Shown in pieces: positions 56,235-64,000 of a stretch of DNA of 64,000 nucleotides. The position numbers and the translations under genes were made by a program. Where the stretch lies: assembly GCF_000332235.1 (NCBI RefSeq), contig NZ_CM001775.1, forward strand, positions 3,500,804 through 3,564,803. The letters run 5' to 3'. The notes below the pieces were generated by a model, which was given only the letters and a program-made list of their open reading frames with translations, was not told where the DNA came from and did not search any database. This DNA comes from Geminocystis herdmanii PCC 6308. GTDB lineage: Bacteria > Cyanobacteriota > Cyanobacteriia > Cyanobacteriales > Cyanobacteriaceae. The stretch's first letter is position 1, and the number at the start of each line of letters is the position of its first letter.

Positions 56235-58193
56235 TTAGCGCTTGGTTAATTTAGTTAACACTTTGTTCGATCGAGCTACGAAATCCGTCATTTCTTCTGC
56301 ATTAAACGCCCGTTGTGCCATCAAAGCCAAATCATAGACGTATTGACACATGAGGTTAACCATTTCCTGAGTAGGAGATTCACCGCTACCTTGAATGATT
56401 GCACCTTTGTTGAGTTGATAGATATTTTCAATCAAAGGGTGTGCGGTGTTAATTACTAACATATGTTCTTCAGGAAACTTCATCTCCCGTTGTTGCATCA
56501 TCGCCGTCATTTCTTGGAAACGGCGCATGGCTTCGGGTAACAATACCATGGCAGGAGGAGTTTCTTCCTGAGTTTCACTTTTTAAGGATTGAGTTTTGAT
56601 GTTAATTTTGGGCTTATTAATGGCTTTCTCAAAAATTTCCTTGATGACTTCCGCACGGGTTTTGTTGCTATTAGCGTCAACAATTTCGTTGGCTTTATCA
56701 TCTTCCACCAAGCTAGAGTCTAACTCCGAATCCACCCTTGAGAATTTCACATCGGTATATTCTCTTTCAAGGAAGGGGATAAAGTAGTTAGTGTCAATGA
56801 AAGAATCCATGAATAAGATTTCAATGCCTTGATTCTTGTATAAATCAACATAAGTGCTTTGAGTTTGAGCATTATTGCAGTAAAACACCCGTTTTTCGTG
56901 TTTTTCTTTGTTACGCTCTAAGTATTCCTTTAAAGTGGTATAAGGTTGGTTATCTTCCGAAGTCACTTCTTTCCAAGCGTCATCACCCGAATCAACTTCT
57001 ACTTTGGGAATTTCTGCTACTTTGTCAGCTTGATAGGTAGTGCGATAGATAATTAAGTCTTCGACTTGTTTCTTAAATTTCTCGTCTCTCAATGCACCAT
57101 ATTTAACAAATGTGCCGACATCTTCCCAACTGCTGATATATTTTGCCTTATCCTCATTGTATAAGGATTTAAGTCGATCGCCGATCTTTTTACTGATAAA
57201 ATCAGCAATGCGTCTGACAGTGCGATGATTAGTTAAAGCACTACGGGAGACGTTTAAAGGAATATCAGGGCTATCGATAACACCTCGTAAGGGCATTAAA
57301 AACTCTGGTATAATTTCTTCACAATGATCACTTACAAAGACTTGGTTACAGAATAACTTAATTTGCCCTTTAGAAACATCAACATCGGGACGTAATTTAG
57401 GGAAAAATAGGATACCGTTGAGTAAAAAAGGATAATCAGTATTGAGATGTACCCATAATAACGGGTCTTCTTGAAAAGGATACAGATAACGATAAAATTC
57501 TAAGTAATCCTCATCGGTGAGATTTTGAGGGGATTCTTTCCATAACGCTTTTTGACGGTTAACTTGCTCATCCCCCATTTTAATGGCAACAGGTACAAAG
57601 TCAGAGTATTTTTTGATGAGGTTTTTAATACGAGATTCCTCTAAATATTCTGTTTCCTCATCCATGATGGTGAGGGTAATAGTTGTGCCGGGGGTAGTGC
57701 GAGGGGAGTCGCTTAATTGAAATTCGGGTGAACCATCACAAGACCAGTGGACAGCAGTTGCACCTTCACGATATGATAAGGTGTCGATTTCTACTTGCTT
57801 CGCTACCATGAAAGCCGAATAGAAGCCTAAACCGAAATGCCCAATTAAATCATTGGCGCTTTTACCGTATCTAGTAATAAAGTCTTCGGCGCTGGAGAAG
57901 GCGACTTGGTTGATATATTTTTTGATTTCATCTACTGTCATGCCGATACCGTTATCGCTGATAGACAGGGTTTTCTTTTCTTTATCAATGGCGACAGTAA
58001 TTTGTGCTTCGGGTAAATCGTTAGTAATTTCTCCTGCTAAGGATGCCATTTTTGCTTTAGAAATAGCGTCAACGGAGTTAGAAATTAACTCTCTTAAAAA
58101 GATTTCATGATCAGTATAAAGGGATTTTTTGATAATGGGAAAAATATTCTCTGTATGGATAGAGATATTTCCTTTTTCTAAAACAGTAGTCAT
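56235..58193 (-). CDS. htpG: Molecular chaperone HtpG (Hsp90)
   Basis: The 652-aa protein has the GHKL ATPase domain (ELISNSVDAISK, SDNGIGMT, GHFGLGFYSAF), the middle domain with SRSAL, and a C-terminal dimerisation domain. It lacks the MEEVD tail, as in all bacterial Hsp90. It supports stress tolerance and phycobilisome assembly in cyanobacteria. Confidence 0.96.
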   Translation of the reverse strand: MTTVLEKGNISIHTENIFPIIKKSLYTDHEIFLRELISNSVDAISKAKMASLAGEITNDLPEAQITVAIDKEKKTLSISDNGIGMTVDEIKKYINQVAFSSAEDFITRYGKSANDLIGHFGLGFYSAFMVAKQVEIDTLSYREGATAVHWSCDGSPEFQLSDSPRTTPGTTITLTIMDEETEYLEESRIKNLIKKYSDFVPVAIKMGDEQVNRQKALWKESPQNLTDEDYLEFYRYLYPFQEDPLLWVHLNTDYPFLLNGILFFPKLRPDVDVSKGQIKLFCNQVFVSDHCEEIIPEFLMPLRGVIDSPDIPLNVSRSALTNHRTVRRIADFISKKIGDRLKSLYNEDKAKYISSWEDVGTFVKYGALRDEKFKKQVEDLIIYRTTYQADKVAEIPKVEVDSGDDAWKEVTSEDNQPYTTLKEYLERNKEKHEKRVFYCNNAQTQSTYVDLYKNQGIEILFMDSFIDTNYFIPFLEREYTDVKFSRVDSELDSSLVEDDKANEIVDANSNKTRAEVIKEIFEKAINKPKINIKTQSLKSETQEETPPAMVLLPEAMRRFQEMTAMMQQREMKFPEEHMLVINTAHPLIENIYQLNKGAIIQGSGESPTQEMVNLMCQYVYDLALMAQRAFNAEEMTDFVARSNKVLTKLTKR

Positions 58194-58531
58194 AGTTTCT
58201 GATTTACTCTTAATTAATATTTTATATATGTAGGTTGGATTGATGAAAAATCTTTAAATTTAGTCGTCTTTTCTAAAGAATAAAACCCAACAAAATAAAG
58301 ACTTACACATTTTACCAACAATTATGAGATTGAGATTCCTTCGTTCGATCGAAATCATATTTTTTTGTTATTATTGGATAAATCGTATAAATACAAAGTT
58401 TGTAGGCTTTAGCCTTTTTTAGTGGTTACTGTAAACTAAAGATTTGATGATGTGTTGGGTTTCGTTTCCTCAACCCAACCTACTTGCTATCATGTCACAC
58501 TCGATCAAACTAAATCAAGATGTGGTTTACC
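58194..58531. other. Intergenic with direct-repeat copy 1
   Basis: About 340 bases upstream of htpG and downstream of the beta-lactamase. It holds the repeat at 58453-58519; otherwise AT-rich with no gene seen. Confidence 0.5.
58453..58519. repeat. Direct repeat flanking the beta-lactamase gene, copy 1
   Basis: It contains an internal hairpin (TTGGGTT/AACCCAA) and matches 59481-59548 in the same orientation with scattered differences. Hairpins of this GTTGGGTTTCGTT type are dispersed in cyanobacteria; a fragment resembles 3859-3884. Confidence 0.65.
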
Positions 58532-59407
58532 CTACTTAAATGCAAAAACCCCTAAATCTTCAAGACAAAGACGAGTTAACTCTAATCTGGCAATACCATC
58601 TTTTTCTTGTTTAATATCAATGTTGGTGGCGAAAAAATAAACGTTGTTTTTTGTTTCCACATAACCCACATACCAACCAATATTTTGAATGTCTGGATTT
58701 CCATAACCAAACCAACCCGTTTTACTTCTAATGGTGTAGTCTGGAGTTTTCTCATTAATCATTATATCTTTGACGATCGAAATTGTCCTGTCAGCAAAAG
58801 GTAAATCGTTATGATGAAGACGACGGAGAAACTGTATCTGTTGTTGAGGAGTTATTTGTAATTTTCCGTTTAACCAAAATTGATCAATGTCTTCTGGATT
58901 GCCTGTATTGTTGTTACCATAGTCAACTTTTTTTATCCATGATGTCATTTGATTATACCCGATGCGACGAGCTAATACTTGATAAAACCAAACACCTGAT
59001 ATTTGAAACGCCTCTTTTAAATTTAAGTCTCGATTCCACACAGGAAGGCTTCTTTCGACTCCATCCCATGTTAAAACAGCAATTTCATCTCTGATGACAG
59101 CAGTTTCTAAGGCAATAAGAGAATTAAGTATTTTAAAGGTAGAAGCAACAGGAAAAGGAGTAATATTACGTTGGGAATTATGTTCAAAGGTTTGATCGAG
59201 TTTCGAGTCATAGATTATAATTGAACCTTCTACTCCTAATTTGTCAAAATGTTGACTAAAATCCCCATCATTTTTTAAGTCTATCTGTTTTTGAGAAAGG
59301 GAAAATCTGTTTTCACTTAACACGGGGGGAGAGAGATTAAATGTGGAAAAAATTAGTAAAATCGGAATGGAAATAAAAAGTTTGAATTGAAGATTTAATA
59401 ACATCAT
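58532..59407 (-). CDS. Class D (OXA-type) beta-lactamase
   Basis: A signal peptide of about 30 residues is followed by all class D motifs: STFK with nucleophile Ser89 and Lys92, SGV (Ser137 to Val139), YGN at 163-165, KTG at 229-231 and the GWYVGY strand. Length 291 aa fits. The intact motifs suggest an active periplasmic serine hydrolase of beta-lactams, or a related penicillin-recognising sensor domain such as BlaR; no membrane signalling part is present, so the enzyme is more likely. It is bracketed by direct repeats. Confidence 0.9.
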   Translation of the reverse strand: MMLLNLQFKLFISIPILLIFSTFNLSPPVLSENRFSLSQKQIDLKNDGDFSQHFDKLGVEGSIIIYDSKLDQTFEHNSQRNITPFPVASTFKILNSLIALETAVIRDEIAVLTWDGVERSLPVWNRDLNLKEAFQISGVWFYQVLARRIGYNQMTSWIKKVDYGNNNTGNPEDIDQFWLNGKLQITPQQQIQFLRRLHHNDLPFADRTISIVKDIMINEKTPDYTIRSKTGWFGYGNPDIQNIGWYVGYVETKNNVYFFATNIDIKQEKDGIARLELTRLCLEDLGVFAFK

Positions 59408-59480
59408 AGTTTCTGGTGAAGAAAAGCATATTTTTGCTACGGATTATAATTTTATCTTCTTTTTATCAGAGATTTGAAGG

Positions 59481-59548
59481 TGTTTTGCGTTTCGTTACCT
59501 CAACCCAATCTACTTGTTATCATATCACAGTCGATCGAACTAGATCAA
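59481..59548. repeat. Direct repeat flanking the beta-lactamase gene, copy 2
   Basis: Same orientation as 58453-58519, with shared phrases TTTCGTT, CCTCAACCCAA and CTACTTG. The internal hairpin is weaker here. Confidence 0.65.
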
Positions 59549-59790
59549 ATATGAATTAATGAAAAATACTCATTTAATTCATAGCTAGTCATACCATTTT
59601 CCCTCATCACAATCACTTGGGGAATGTTTAATTTACTTAATTCTTGGGCTAATCCGATACCATCACAGGAGTTAAATATAGCTAAATTTAATCCTTGTTT
59701 TATAGCTTGATTTAAAGCGGTTTTCAATTCATTAATACTCAGACTTTCTTGAGGATTAATAAAGATAATTTCTTCCTTGGTGATCGATAA
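59545..59790 (-). pseudogene. CHAT-domain caspase-like fragment
   Basis: The frame from 59790 reads EEIIFINPQESLSI, then AIFNSCDGIGLAQEL with the catalytic-type Cys, and IPQVIVMRE: the C-terminal part of a CHAT protease domain. The part with the catalytic His is missing, an in-frame stop lies at 59791-59793, and the C-terminus after VMRENG does not look like CHAT. It is probably the remnant of a larger gene. Confidence 0.65.
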
Positions 59791-59877
59791 TTAACACATA
59801 TTCTTTATGATATTTTACTAAAAAGTTAGCGATAGTTTCTTCTAAATTTTTACCCATATATAAAGGATATATTAAAC

Positions 59878-60195
59878 TTAATTATAAGGATAAATATGCA
59901 CTGCTAACCAAACACAATTAACCGATGTTTTGACTACTTGATGGAGTGTTTGGGAAGGAATAAAAAGATAATCTCCAGCTTGTAAATTAATCAGATCATC
60001 CTTAATCTTTAACTGTGCTTTTCCTTCTAATAAAATTACCCATTCATCTTGATTTTGACAGTAAATTTTATCATCAGGTTGATTACTACTCACAATTCTT
60101 TCGATCGTAATATTACCACATTTGAGCAGTTCAGAAAAGTCTTCGCCATTAGTTAGAGAAGGCAAATTATGCCATAAATTATTAACGGTTTTCAT
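59878..60195 (-). CDS. Small cupin protein
   Basis: Start at ATG 60195 (MKTVNNLWHN); the longer frame begins at a TTG. The 105-aa protein is a single cupin barrel: DEWVILLEGKAQLKI, then LQAGDYLFIPSQTLHQV, with the second-motif His. The first-motif His pair is largely missing, so metal binding is uncertain. Function unknown. Confidence 0.75.
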   Translation of the reverse strand: MKTVNNLWHNLPSLTNGEDFSELLKCGNITIERIVSSNQPDDKIYCQNQDEWVILLEGKAQLKIKDDLINLQAGDYLFIPSQTLHQVVKTSVNCVWLAVHIYPYN

Positions 60196-60367
60196 AGACA
60201 AAATTTATTATTGATGAAAGTAGGGAAAGTCAAATGGGCAATAGGCAATGGTTTTTTGCAACATTAAAGTATAATTGTTACAGGTATATCTCTACAAAAG
60301 ATAGATAGACAAGAAGGATTGCCATAGTTATAGTATATTAAATAAAAATTAAAGATAATGATCAAGA

Positions 60368-60880
60368 ATGAATGCACAATTTTGGATTGAAAAATTAAAC
60401 CTACAAAAACATCCCGAAGGAGGATACTATAAAGAAACTTATCGTAGTCTCGATCGAATTAATCAAGATAAATTATTAACAAGATATGATGGAGATAGAA
60501 ACGTCAGTACAGCTATTTACTATCTTTTATTAGATGAAGAATTTTCCGCTTTTCATAAACTTAAAAGTGATGAAATTTTTCATTTTTATAGTGGCACAAC
60601 CTTAACAGTTCATATCATCGATAATCAAGGAGAATATCACCGATTTAAACTAGGGCAAAACCCCGAAGAAAATGAAGTTTTACAATTAGTAATTCCTCAT
60701 GGTTGTTGGTTTGCCTCCCATGTTAGTCAACCGAATTCCTATAGTTTAATCGGTTGTACCGTATCTCCGGGTTTCGATTTTGCTGACTTCACATTGGGCG
60801 ATCGAACTGAATTAATAAAATTATACCCTCATTTGACAGATATTATTACCAAATTCACTTATAACAATGCTATGGCATGA
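60368..60880 (+). CDS. Cupin_5 / DUF985 protein
   Basis: The phrase LQKHPEGGYYKETYRS followed by AIYYLL and DEIFHFYSG identifies the DUF985 cupin family. The end SPGFDFADFTLGDRTEL is also typical. Length 170 aa equals the family. Its substrate is unknown; some members are annotated as sugar epimerase-like. Confidence 0.88.
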   Translation: MNAQFWIEKLNLQKHPEGGYYKETYRSLDRINQDKLLTRYDGDRNVSTAIYYLLLDEEFSAFHKLKSDEIFHFYSGTTLTVHIIDNQGEYHRFKLGQNPEENEVLQLVIPHGCWFASHVSQPNSYSLIGCTVSPGFDFADFTLGDRTELIKLYPHLTDIITKFTYNNAMA

Positions 60881-61047
60881 GAATTAATCAATAATTTATG
60901 ATGATTAGAGAATAAAATTAACACTTTTGATTGACAGAAAAAAGCAGATAAATTTATAATAGTCATTGACTATAAACTCAAATTATAAATATTGCCTAAA
61001 TAAGTCAACATAAACTCATTATACAACTATAAAAAAGGATAAAAAAA

Positions 61048-61821
61048 ATGGATGGAAATTATCAAAATTATGTAAATAGAGTGGTACAAATGACTGTACC
61101 TTCTAACTATAAACAACAACTAAAAAATATACAGTCATCTCCTAAATTTATTAATGGCAAACCTGTAGAATTTCCTGGATTTAGTATTATTACCCCACCC
61201 CAAGGGGAAGATAATTATAACCAAAAATTTTACCAAGATTTAGAGCTTATTGTCTCTCAACTAAAAGAAAAGTTAGGCTCTGATTTTTTCTTAGGTTTAC
61301 CCTTAGAAAGTTTCCATCTTACCATTGCCGATTTAATTTGGGAGAAAACCTATATTAATGCAGTTAAACAGAATCCTAATTTTGATAGTTTATTAATTGC
61401 AGAAATGGACAAAATTTTTCAAGAATATAAATTTTCTTTAAGAGAAATACCACCTTTAGAATTAGAAGTTTTAGGTTTATCTATTTTCCCTAGGGCTATT
61501 GCAGTATGCCTTTCTCCCACTGAGGCTAGTTATGAGCCTATTATTAAACTGCGTCAATTAATCTATCAAAATGAGCAAATCATGAAGCTAGGCATTGAGC
61601 AACAATATGATTTTGCAGCCCATGTGACATTAGGATATTTTGATAAAATTGATGGGGATATTGATTTAGGAAAAGTAGAATCTGCCATTAAAGAAGTTAA
61701 TGATTTATGGATAGAAAATCCTGCTCATCTTTTTCAATTAAAACAATTTGAGTTAAGAAAATTTACCGATATGATTAATTATAATCGTCAACCAGAATGG
61801 GCAACTATAAAACTTAATTAA
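61048..61821 (+). CDS. 2H phosphoesterase-like protein (DUF1868 type)
   Basis: Two HxT motifs (His90-Leu-Thr92 in SFHLTIADL and His192-Val-Thr194 in AAHVTLGYF) mark the 2H phosphoesterase fold. The body, with FPGFSIITPPQGED, resembles DUF1868. Such enzymes hydrolyse or form 2',3'-cyclic or other phosphodiesters in RNA or nucleotides; the substrate is unknown. Length 257 aa. A clear AAAAGGA ribosome site precedes the ATG. Confidence 0.75.
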   Translation: MDGNYQNYVNRVVQMTVPSNYKQQLKNIQSSPKFINGKPVEFPGFSIITPPQGEDNYNQKFYQDLELIVSQLKEKLGSDFFLGLPLESFHLTIADLIWEKTYINAVKQNPNFDSLLIAEMDKIFQEYKFSLREIPPLELEVLGLSIFPRAIAVCLSPTEASYEPIIKLRQLIYQNEQIMKLGIEQQYDFAAHVTLGYFDKIDGDIDLGKVESAIKEVNDLWIENPAHLFQLKQFELRKFTDMINYNRQPEWATIKLN

Positions 61822-61838
61822 AAACTCAAAATTAGTAG

Positions 61839-61855
61839 GGTGAGCAATGCCCACC
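61839..61855. repeat. GGTGAGC-AAT-GCCCACC palindrome, copy 3
   Basis: One base differs from copies 1 and 2, giving a G-T or A-C pair in the stem. It lies 18 bases after the 2H phosphoesterase stop. Confidence 0.6.
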
Positions 61856-61951
61856 CGCTTCCAAAAATAGTATTTTAATCTCATATAAATAGTTATTTTA
61901 TGTAACTTATAAATTAGAAATTAGACTTATTAATTAATAAATATTATTATT

Positions 61952-62575
61952 TTGTATAGCAATTTAAGTAATCCTATTATCGAAAAAAGTTTTGCCATCA
62001 TCGATAATATTATCGGTAAACATGATCTCAGTGATGCTGAATATAATATTGTACGCCGTATTATTCACACAACAGCGGATTTTGATTTTTTACATCGGCT
62101 TCAGTGTAGTTCCAGTGTCATTAAAAGCTCGATCGAACTTTTAAAAGCAAAAACACCCATTATCACGGATGTTAGCATGATCAAAGAAGGTATCCGTAAT
62201 ATGGTAGCAAAAACCCATGAAAATGAGATAATTGTAGCGGTAAAACAGGTAAAAGAAGCCAAATTAGGACAAACTTTGACAGAAACAGGTTTAATCCAAT
62301 GTTGTGAAAAATATCCTACAGCAATTTATGTAATCGGTAACGCACCCACAGCATTAATAGCTTTGTGCAAACAATATGAAGCTAAAAAAATTAACCCTTC
62401 TTTAGTCATTGGTGCACCCGTAGGATTTGTGTCAGTATTAGAATCTAAGGAATATTTAGCCAAGTTAGACATTCCTCAAATACAAATTATAGGGCATAAA
62501 GGCGGTTCAACGGTTGCCTCTGCCATTGTCAATGCTTTGTTAGTTATGTCAATGAAAGAAAATTTTTTGCCCTAA
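61952..62575 (+). CDS. cbiC: Precorrin-8X methylmutase
   Basis: CbiC/CobH family: FAIIDNIIGKHDLSD, RRIIHTTADFDF with the catalytic-type His39, ITDVSMIKEGI, and the end IIGHKGGSTVASAIVNALL. The enzyme moves the C11 methyl group to C12 in cobalamin synthesis. Length 207 aa is normal. The best start is TTG at 61952; no ATG precedes the conserved sequence in frame and no ribosome site is seen. No other cob gene and no cobalamin riboswitch is nearby. Confidence 0.9.
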   Translation: MYSNLSNPIIEKSFAIIDNIIGKHDLSDAEYNIVRRIIHTTADFDFLHRLQCSSSVIKSSIELLKAKTPIITDVSMIKEGIRNMVAKTHENEIIVAVKQVKEAKLGQTLTETGLIQCCEKYPTAIYVIGNAPTALIALCKQYEAKKINPSLVIGAPVGFVSVLESKEYLAKLDIPQIQIIGHKGGSTVASAIVNALLVMSMKENFLP

Positions 62576-62688
62576 TGGACACGAGTGCAAAATAAAAAGT
62601 AAAATCTATTTTCCTTAATCAAAAAAGAGTAAGAAGTAAGATAAAATTATAAGTACTAATAGAAAATAAATTGTAGATTTGTGAAGTA

Positions 62689-62983
62689 CCTAACACTAAC
62701 CTTGCGGTATAGTGTAGGCTTCTCGTCTCAAATGCCACTGCTTTATCTTACTCCGAACTCAATCTAAGTATGATCAAGACTTACACAGCATCTCTGGTAT
62801 TGCTACCTTTATGGCTTTCGCCAACCCGAGCAGGAAACTGCCTTCCGCAGTCTCATAGAACAAAAAATTCTATTTGCATCTCAACCTTGCCATTACTTGG
62901 TATTGGGCTGATTACTTCCCTAGACTCTGCCGAGTACATACTTTATGCCACAAGGGCGGCCTCTTAGTCAGCTAGGAGGGTCA
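62689..62983 (+). ncRNA. Structured RNA element, probable orphan HEARO / IscB omega RNA
   Basis: About 295 bases are packed with local hairpins: the first at 62689-62718 (CCUAACACUA...UAGUGUAGG), then GGUA-UUGC-UACC, GGC-UUUC-GCC, GCAG-GAAA-CUGC, CUGC-CUUCC-GCAG, AUAGAA...UUCUAU and ACUC-UGCC-GAGU. On the plus strand it ends in AGGAGG at 62974-62979 and an ATG at 62984 opening MTNFIL..., like the start of IscB, but the frame stops after 12 codons. The start follows GTGA, a HEARO insertion site. Several loops are GNRA only on the minus strand, so a minus-strand RNA (for example a TnpB-type 3' end) remains possible. Confidence 0.5.
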
Positions 62984-63022
62984 ATGACCAACTTCATCTT
63001 ACCAAATGGATGTTCTATTTAA
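62984..63022 (+). pseudogene. Possible truncated iscB start (12 codons)
   Basis: An ATG with an excellent AGGAGG ribosome site opens MTNFILPNGCSI and stops. The first six residues resemble the IscB start (M-x-N-F-V-x-V-L). If right, nearly the whole nuclease has been deleted. This is inference from a very short match. Confidence 0.3.
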
Positions 63023-63064
63023 CAATATTTTTTCTGAAAATATCATCAAACAGAACGTTTTTTT
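63012..63064 (+). terminator. Long imperfect hairpin followed by T-run
   Basis: Arms of 20 bases (63012-63031 and 63037-63056) pair with four A-C mismatches on the plus strand, followed by GTTTTTTTG. On the minus strand all four become G-U pairs, giving a fully paired stem. It may be the right-end hairpin of the element above or a terminator. Confidence 0.5.
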
Positions 63065-63230
63065 GCCTACTTACCTTTATTGACTCATCAGCCTTGATAG
63101 TCATTTTTTACTATATTTTTTGTTACAAATAATTGAATAATATTATATGATGTTCTTGTGAGCAATTATGATGTTTGTTAGATGAAGTTATGTCCTTTGA
63201 AATCGATCGACTAAATGTAAGATAATCTGT

Positions 63231-64000
63231 ATGGCTAATTATAATCCCAAAAACTTTCTTATTTTGGCAGTGGATGATAACTCCATTAATCGAATTTTAT
63301 TGGAAAAATTGCTGAAAAAAGAAGGGTATAAAATGACGATATTAAGTAGTAGTGAAGAAGTTATCCCATATTTGAACAAGGTAACTCCCGATCTGATACT
63401 ATTAGATTTAATGATGCCTAATATAAATGGTTTAGAGCTATGTGAGTCTATTAAAATAAACCCAAATTTGCAGGAAATTCCCATTATTTTTATTACCGCT
63501 AGTGACGAAAAAAAAGATTTATTAAAGGCTTTTGATTTAGGAGCAGTTGATTATATTACAAAACCTTTTCATAATCAAGAATTATTAGCAAGAGTTAAAA
63601 ATCATTTAGAATTAAAATTCACGAGAGATGAGTTAAGAAAAGCATTAATCGAGTTAGAGAAATTAGCCAAAACCGATGAGTTAACAGGGATTTCTAACCG
63701 CCGTCATTTTATTGCCTTAGCGCAAAGGGAATTTAATTTAGCCAAAAGACAAAAAAGAGATTTTTCTTTACTAATTCTCGATATTGATTATTTTAAGAAA
63801 ATTAATGACACTTATGGTCATCCCATTGGGGATAAAGTAATTCAGTTTGTTGCTCGAAAATGTGTTGATTGTCTTCGTCAAGAGGATTTATGTGCTAGAT
63901 GGGGAGGAGAGGAGTTTATCGTTTTTCTTTCAGAAACCACCTTAGAAGGTGCGATAATGGCGGCTGATCGTATTAGAATAAGTATTGAAAATGGCACGAT
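63231..64000 (+). CDS. REC-GGDEF response regulator (diguanylate cyclase), C-terminus cut
   Basis: The frame opens at ATG 63231 and runs off the window. A receiver domain (about 9-125; phosphoacceptor Asp59 in LLDLMMPN, TKPF near 110) is followed by a GGDEF domain with the active-site GGEEF at 225-229. A product-inhibition RxxD site (RQED, 216-219) is present five residues before it. The protein is a WspR/PleD-like cyclase making cyclic di-GMP, probably controlled by a histidine kinase not in the window. Confidence 0.92.
   Translation, partial: MANYNPKNFLILAVDDNSINRILLEKLLKKEGYKMTILSSSEEVIPYLNKVTPDLILLDLMMPNINGLELCESIKINPNLQEIPIIFITASDEKKDLLKAFDLGAVDYITKPFHNQELLARVKNHLELKFTRDELRKALIELEKLAKTDELTGISNRRHFIALAQREFNLAKRQKRDFSLLILDIDYFKKINDTYGHPIGDKVIQFVARKCVDCLRQEDLCARWGGEEFIVFLSETTLEGAIMAADRIRISIENGT

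Larger units (their letters stand above)
62576..63230. other. Long intergenic region with structured element
   Basis: The 655 bases hold the hairpin-rich element at 62689-63056 (described separately), flanked by AT-rich DNA. Its GC content and CGATCG pattern differ from its surroundings, suggesting acquired DNA. Confidence 0.6.

Noticed and set aside
62770-62967. 65-codon plus-strand frame in the structured element
   Set aside because: It crosses the hairpins of the RNA-like element, has no ribosome site and no recognisable protein features.

Overview
The window reads as chromosomal DNA of an AT-rich cyanobacterium. Evidence is a psbM gene, the chlorophyll-biosynthesis cyclase acsF, an SLH-domain outer-membrane porin, a VKOR-thioredoxin fusion, bilin-type GAF chemoreceptors, several cyanobacteria-typical DUF proteins, and a very high density of CGATCG, the core of the cyanobacterial HIP1 palindrome. 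A unicellular Geminocystis/Cyanobacterium-like organism would fit, but that is inference. I found no rRNA, tRNA, prophage or intact insertion sequence.

Layout. 1-3.7 kb: a minus-strand group with a Ser/Thr kinase, a TerB-like protein, an unrecognised protein and a cold-shock-domain protein cut by the window edge. 3.9-7.7 kb: Bfd-like ferredoxin, SbcD-like nuclease, purE and the porin (minus). 8.0-14.9 kb: a giant plus-strand TamB-like protein interrupted by 36 in-phase 45-bp repeats. 14.9-19.4 kb: nadD-nrtR pair, a winged-helix membrane protein, a DUF1400 protein and an acyltransferase. 19.7-22.6 kb: a GT4-GT2 fusion followed immediately by a mobile element with terminal inverted repeats and a target duplication. 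23-25 kb: orphan HicB, Nfu, bacteriohemerythrin, clpS and DUF2103. 25.2-33.2 kb: two tandem PixJ-like photoreceptor/chemoreceptor genes with a small DUF6887-like gene and an Uma2 gene between them. 33.4-35 kb: acsF and psbM. 35-47.4 kb: housekeeping genes (M23 peptidase, truB, mntP, S4 protein, SNF2 helicase, DnaK, VKOR). 47.8-53.3 kb: S9 peptidase, a type II restriction-modification pair and a PGM1-like ATP-grasp protein. 53.7-62.6 kb: proB, GT4, htpG, class D beta-lactamase, CHAT remnant, two cupins, 2H phosphoesterase and cbiC. 62.7-63.06 kb: a hairpin-rich non-coding element resembling a HEARO/IscB omega RNA without its nuclease. 63.2 kb to the end: a REC-GGDEF regulator, truncated.

Most genes are housekeeping or envelope/stress functions in short operons. 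The accessory signal lies in the spaces between them: at least three families of small inverted-repeat elements, heptamer-type tandem repeats at many gene borders, recurring palindromes between convergent genes, and three decayed genes or gene fragments. The most promising items for follow-up are the orphan omega-RNA-like element, the repeat-expanded TamB protein, the paired DXCF-type photoreceptors and the kinase/TerB locus.
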